From positions 1 through 8,406 of the forward strand of contig DAOPYE010000103.1 in the NCBI GenBank assembly GCA_035352715.1: a stretch of DNA of 8,406 nucleotides. The letters run 5' to 3'. Position numbers and translations under genes: made by a program. The notes under the pieces are model-generated. The model was not told the origin of the DNA. It saw nothing but the letters and a program-made list of their open reading frames with translations, and did no database searches. Shown here piece after piece: positions 6,214-8,406 of the stretch (positions within the stretch are counted from its first letter, which is position 1; each line of letters starts with the position of its first letter). The stretch comes from DAOPYE01 sp035352715 (GTDB lineage Bacteria; Acidobacteriota; Holophagae; Holophagales; Holophagaceae).

Positions 6214-7491
6214 ATGGCCGAAACCTGCACCCGCATCACCACGCCTTCCGGCGTTGAGATCCTGATCGAACCCCTGAGTCACGTCCGGAGCTGCTCCCTG
6301 GGCTTCTGGGTGCGGCGGGGCTCATGCCACGAACATCCCCAGGAAGAGGGGCTGGCCCATTTCATCGAGCACACCGTGTTCAAGGGAACGGCTGCCTTTC
6401 CGGATCCCGAGACCATGGCGGCGGCGACCGATCGCCTGGGCGGCAGCGTGGACGCCTTTACCGGCAAGGAGAACGCCTGCTTCTACGGCAAGGTGCTGCG
6501 CGAAAAGCTGCCGGAACTGGTCGCCATCCTGGGGGATCTGGTCACGTCGCCGCGCTTCGAGGAGGCCGAACTGGGCCGCGAGCGCAACGTGATCCTGGAG
6601 GAGATCGCCCAGAGCGAAGATCAGCCCGACGACTGGGTGAGCGAGCTCTTCTATTCGAACTTCTGGCCCGAAAGCCGCCTGGCACATTCCATCCTGGGAC
6701 GGCCCGAGCAGGTCTCAAACTACGGCAGCGGGGATGCGCGGGCCTTTTTCGATCACACCTACCGCGCCCCCAATCTGCTCATCGCCGCCGCCGGGGATAT
6801 CGACCACGATCACCTGATGGATCTGCTGGCCCCGGTGCTAGACAAGCTGCCCACCGGCACGAGCCCTTCACCGAATCCATGGAGCGGCGCCGCGCCCCGA
6901 TCCTTCATCCTCAACCAGTCCCGCAAAGGACTTCAGCAGGCCAATCTGATCCTGGGATTCCCCGCCTGCGGGCACGCGCACCCGGACCGCACGGCCCTCA
7001 ATCTGCTGAGCCAGATCCTGGGCGGCGGCATGTCCAGCCGCCTGTTCATGGAATTGAGAGAGAAGCAGGGCCTGTGCTACCAGGTGGGCAGCTACATGAC
7101 CCACTACCACGGCACCGGCGCGCTTCAGGTCATGGCCAGCTGCGCCGCTGACAAGGCCCCGGAACTGGTGCGTCGGTCCATCGCCGAATGTCGCCGCCTG
7201 GCGGAAGGATCCACCACCGAGGATGAGCTGGAGCGGGCCAAGCTCCAGACTCGCACCAGCTTGGTCTTCAGCCAGGAATCCACCAGCGCGCGCATGTTCA
7301 CGCTCGCGCACCAGGCGCTGCACATGGATCGCGTGCGCAGCCTGGACGAGCAGATCGCCGAGATCGACGCCGTGGATCTGGACCAGTTGAACCGCGTGGC
7401 CCGCGAATACCTGCGCCCCGAAGCCCTGGGCGTCTCGGCCCTGGGCACACGCAAGGGCAAAGAAATCCGGGAACAAGATCTGGTGGGCTGA
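6214..7491 (+). CDS. M16 family zinc metallopeptidase (pitrilysin/processing-peptidase type)
   Basis: A 425-residue single-chain M16 protease with the inverted zinc motif HFIEH (H49, E52, H53) and the distal zinc ligand E129 in NVILEE, exactly 76 residues after H53, as in mitochondrial processing peptidase beta. The C-terminal half carries the conserved LREKQGLCY, giving the Arg (R282) and Tyr (Y289) expected to help substrate binding, so both halves look intact. The length matches the short two-domain M16B forms (YmxG/MPP-like), which act as homodimers or with an inactive partner; no inactive partner is encoded here. No signal peptide is visible, so it is predicted cytoplasmic. It follows the ABC set by 17 nt and precedes the FKBP gene by 30 nt. 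Substrates are unfolded or short peptides in the family; the actual one is unknown. Confidence 0.94.
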   Translation: MAETCTRITTPSGVEILIEPLSHVRSCSLGFWVRRGSCHEHPQEEGLAHFIEHTVFKGTAAFPDPETMAAATDRLGGSVDAFTGKENACFYGKVLREKLPELVAILGDLVTSPRFEEAELGRERNVILEEIAQSEDQPDDWVSELFYSNFWPESRLAHSILGRPEQVSNYGSGDARAFFDHTYRAPNLLIAAAGDIDHDHLMDLLAPVLDKLPTGTSPSPNPWSGAAPRSFILNQSRKGLQQANLILGFPACGHAHPDRTALNLLSQILGGGMSSRLFMELREKQGLCYQVGSYMTHYHGTGALQVMASCAADKAPELVRRSIAECRRLAEGSTTEDELERAKLQTRTSLVFSQESTSARMFTLAHQALHMDRVRSLDEQIAEIDAVDLDQLNRVAREYLRPEALGVSALGTRKGKEIREQDLVG

Positions 7492-7521
7492 CACACACAT
7501 CTTGTTGTTTTGGGAGTCCTC

Positions 7522-7983
7522 ATGCGCGCAGTCCTCCTTTGTGCCCTTGGCGTCTGCCTTGCTTTTCCGGCCTGGGCGGATCGACGCGCCGGCACCCCCG
7601 GCATGATCCAGACCCCCAGCGGCGTGAAGTACGCGGAGATGCGGCCGGGACACGGCCCCCTGCCCCAGCCGGGACAAGGCGTGGCCATCCTGTATCGCGC
7701 CTGGGTCTTCAAGGACGGACAACGCGGCCAGATCTTCGATCGGCGGGACAACAAGAAGAAGCCCTACGTCTTCATCCCCGGCCAAGGACAAGCCATCAAG
7801 GGACTTGACGAAGGCATCGCCCAGATGAAGGTCGGCGGGAAACGCGCCGTCATCATCCCCGCCGAACTGGCCTATGGCGCAGAAGGCGTGAAGGAACGCG
7901 ATCCCCGCACCGGCGAGGATCGCATCATCGTCCCACCGGATTCCCCCCTCCTCTTCGAACTGGAACTGGTGGGCATCCGCTGA
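7522..7983 (+). CDS. Exported FKBP-type peptidyl-prolyl cis-trans isomerase
   Basis: A 153-residue protein with a signal peptide (about 1-19, cleavage after A-W-A) and one FKBP domain (about 35-153). It would catalyse prolyl isomerisation in the periplasm. Matching FKBP12 positions by eye: Y58 for Tyr26, F72-D73 for Phe36-Asp37, Y82 and F84 for Phe46 and Phe48, I92 for Ile56, Y118 for Tyr82, and F145 for Phe99. The pocket-floor Trp59 is replaced by L95 (KGLDEG), seen in many bacterial FKBPs. About ten extra charged residues (about 122-134) lengthen the loop before IVPP. The ATG at 7522 was preferred over an in-frame TTG at 7510 because GGGAG sits 5 nt before the ATG and the signal peptide starts there. 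It is the last gene of the rightward cluster. Confidence 0.93.
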   Translation: MRAVLLCALGVCLAFPAWADRRAGTPGMIQTPSGVKYAEMRPGHGPLPQPGQGVAILYRAWVFKDGQRGQIFDRRDNKKKPYVFIPGQGQAIKGLDEGIAQMKVGGKRAVIIPAELAYGAEGVKERDPRTGEDRIIVPPDSPLLFELELVGIR

Positions 7984-8012
7984 CCAACGCACCAAAACCA
8001 TCTTGTGGACAC

Positions 8013-8043
8013 AAAAAACGGCCTCTGAACGCATCAGAGGCCG
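8013..8043 (-). terminator. Rho-independent terminator for a leftward transcript
   Basis: CGGCCTCTGA (8019-8028) and TCAGAGGCCG (8034-8043) form a perfect 10-bp stem with a 5-nt loop. Read on the minus strand the stem is followed directly by TTTTTT (8018-8013). On the plus strand it is followed by AAATGG, so it is not a canonical terminator for the FKBP operon. The orientation implies a transcript arriving from the right, through the tandem repeat. Its right arm is the first ten bases of the 203-base repeat unit. The 29 bases between the FKBP stop and this element show nothing recognisable. Confidence 0.82.
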
Positions 8044-8236
8044 AAATGGTGGGATGGCGTCAATCGAAATAGAGCGCTAACAAGCCATATATCTTCACAT
8101 GGAAATCAGAACATCCTGTAGTTACCCCCAAAAACATGGGGTTAACTCGTGGATAGGAGAAATAAAGGGGCAAAACGCTGGATGGCGGTGGATCGTGCGG
8201 AGGTCTCCATCATCGGTACGAGTGGGTTACTCCGGC
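8034..8236. repeat. Tandem repeat, unit 1 (203 bases)
   Basis: The first 170 bases (8034-8203) recur identically 203 bases downstream. The last 33 bases of the unit (8204-8236) separate the two copies and are seen once. The repeated part is about 49% G+C (83 of 170 counted), well below the neighbouring genes. It contains a hairpin (8120-8147) and no reading frame with a credible ribosome binding site. I do not recognise it as an insertion sequence, CRISPR, integron attC site or tRNA. Its left end starts exactly at the second arm of the leftward terminator. Confidence 0.93.
8120..8147. other. Hairpin inside each repeat copy
   Basis: AGTTACCCC (8120-8128) pairs with GGGGTTAACT (8138-8147), nine pairs with one bulged T and a 9-nt loop. 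The same element occurs at 8323-8350 in copy 2. On the minus-strand RNA the loop contains AUG followed by a U run. It is the most obvious secondary structure in the repeat and could mark a structured RNA or a protein-binding site; neither is shown. Confidence 0.4.
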
Positions 8237-8406
8237 TCAGAGGCCGAAATGGTGGGATGGCGTCAATCGAAATAGAGCGCTAACAAGCCATATATCTTCA
8301 CATGGAAATCAGAACATCCTGTAGTTACCCCCAAAAACATGGGGTTAACTCGTGGATAGGAGAAATAAAGGGGCAAAACGCTGGATGGCGGTGGATCGTG
8401 CGGAGG
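8237..8406. repeat. Tandem repeat, unit 2 (first 170 bases, cut by window end)
   Basis: Identical at every position to 8034-8203 in a base-by-base reading. Only the base before each copy differs (a at 8033, c at 8236), so the left boundary is sharp. The right boundary is not visible because the window ends inside the copy. The array may continue beyond it. Unlike unit 1, this copy lacks the left arm of the terminator stem; the preceding bases allow only a short CGGC/GCCG pairing. Confidence 0.93.

Noticed and set aside
6868..8034. A 388-codon minus-strand open frame opposite the M16 and FKBP genes
   Set aside because: Antisense to two genes with intact motifs. It would begin inside the terminator stem and has no domain.
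8043..8085. A tRNA or tmRNA 3' end on the minus strand
   Set aside because: TTCGATT and a following CCCACCA look like a T-loop and CCA end, but the flanking five bases on each side of the loop do not pair and no acceptor partner was found.
8034..8406. Repeat as an integron attC array
   Set aside because: gcgctaacaagcc resembles one attC core end, but the matching complementary core (GGCTTGTTAGC-like) is absent downstream and no integrase or cassette genes are seen.
8034..8406. CRISPR array
   Set aside because: The repeated block is 170 bases with a single 33-base intervening stretch. CRISPR repeats are far shorter, and no cas gene is present.

Overview
The window is a gene-dense, GC-rich stretch (about two thirds G+C in the coding part by eye) from what looks like a Gram-negative-type bacterium. 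It encodes a lipoprotein, an exported LysM/M23 peptidoglycan hydrolase and an exported FKBP, consistent with a diderm envelope. Start codons include ATG, TTG and GTG, most with clear GGAGG/GAGG ribosome binding sites. The style of the proteins would fit Acidobacteriota (Holophaga/Geothrix-like), but that is a guess from general impression. No rRNA or marker gene is present to settle it.

Layout. Positions 1-2515 carry three leftward genes: the N-terminal part of a lipoprotein with a carboxypeptidase-regulatory-like motif (runs off the left edge), a LysM + M23 metallopeptidase, and a HAD-family phosphatase. A 132-base divergent intergenic region (2516-2647) separates these from a rightward block of six genes: ABC ATPase 1, ABC-2 type permease 1, ABC ATPase 2, ABC-2 type permease 2, an M16 zinc peptidase, and an exported FKBP-type peptidyl-prolyl isomerase. 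Gaps in this block are 1 nt, a 4-nt overlap, 9, 17 and 30 nt, so the first four genes at least look like one operon encoding two ATPase/permease pairs. The M16 and FKBP genes may be co-transcribed or have their own start.

Positions 7984-8406 hold no convincing gene. They begin with a textbook Rho-independent terminator oriented leftward, so it would end a transcript coming from the right, not the FKBP operon. A direct tandem repeat with a 203-base period follows: 170 bases (8034-8203) recur without a mismatch at 8237-8406, and the second copy is cut by the window end. The repeat is about 49% G+C, clearly lower than its surroundings. Its left edge falls exactly at the loop/arm boundary of the terminator. 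This array is the least explained part of the window.

How the genes fit together: the left arm is cell-envelope and housekeeping enzymology. The right arm is a paired ABC-2 exporter system of unknown substrate, followed by a soluble M16 protease and a periplasmic foldase. A peptide or protein export/processing role is possible, but only inferred from gene order.
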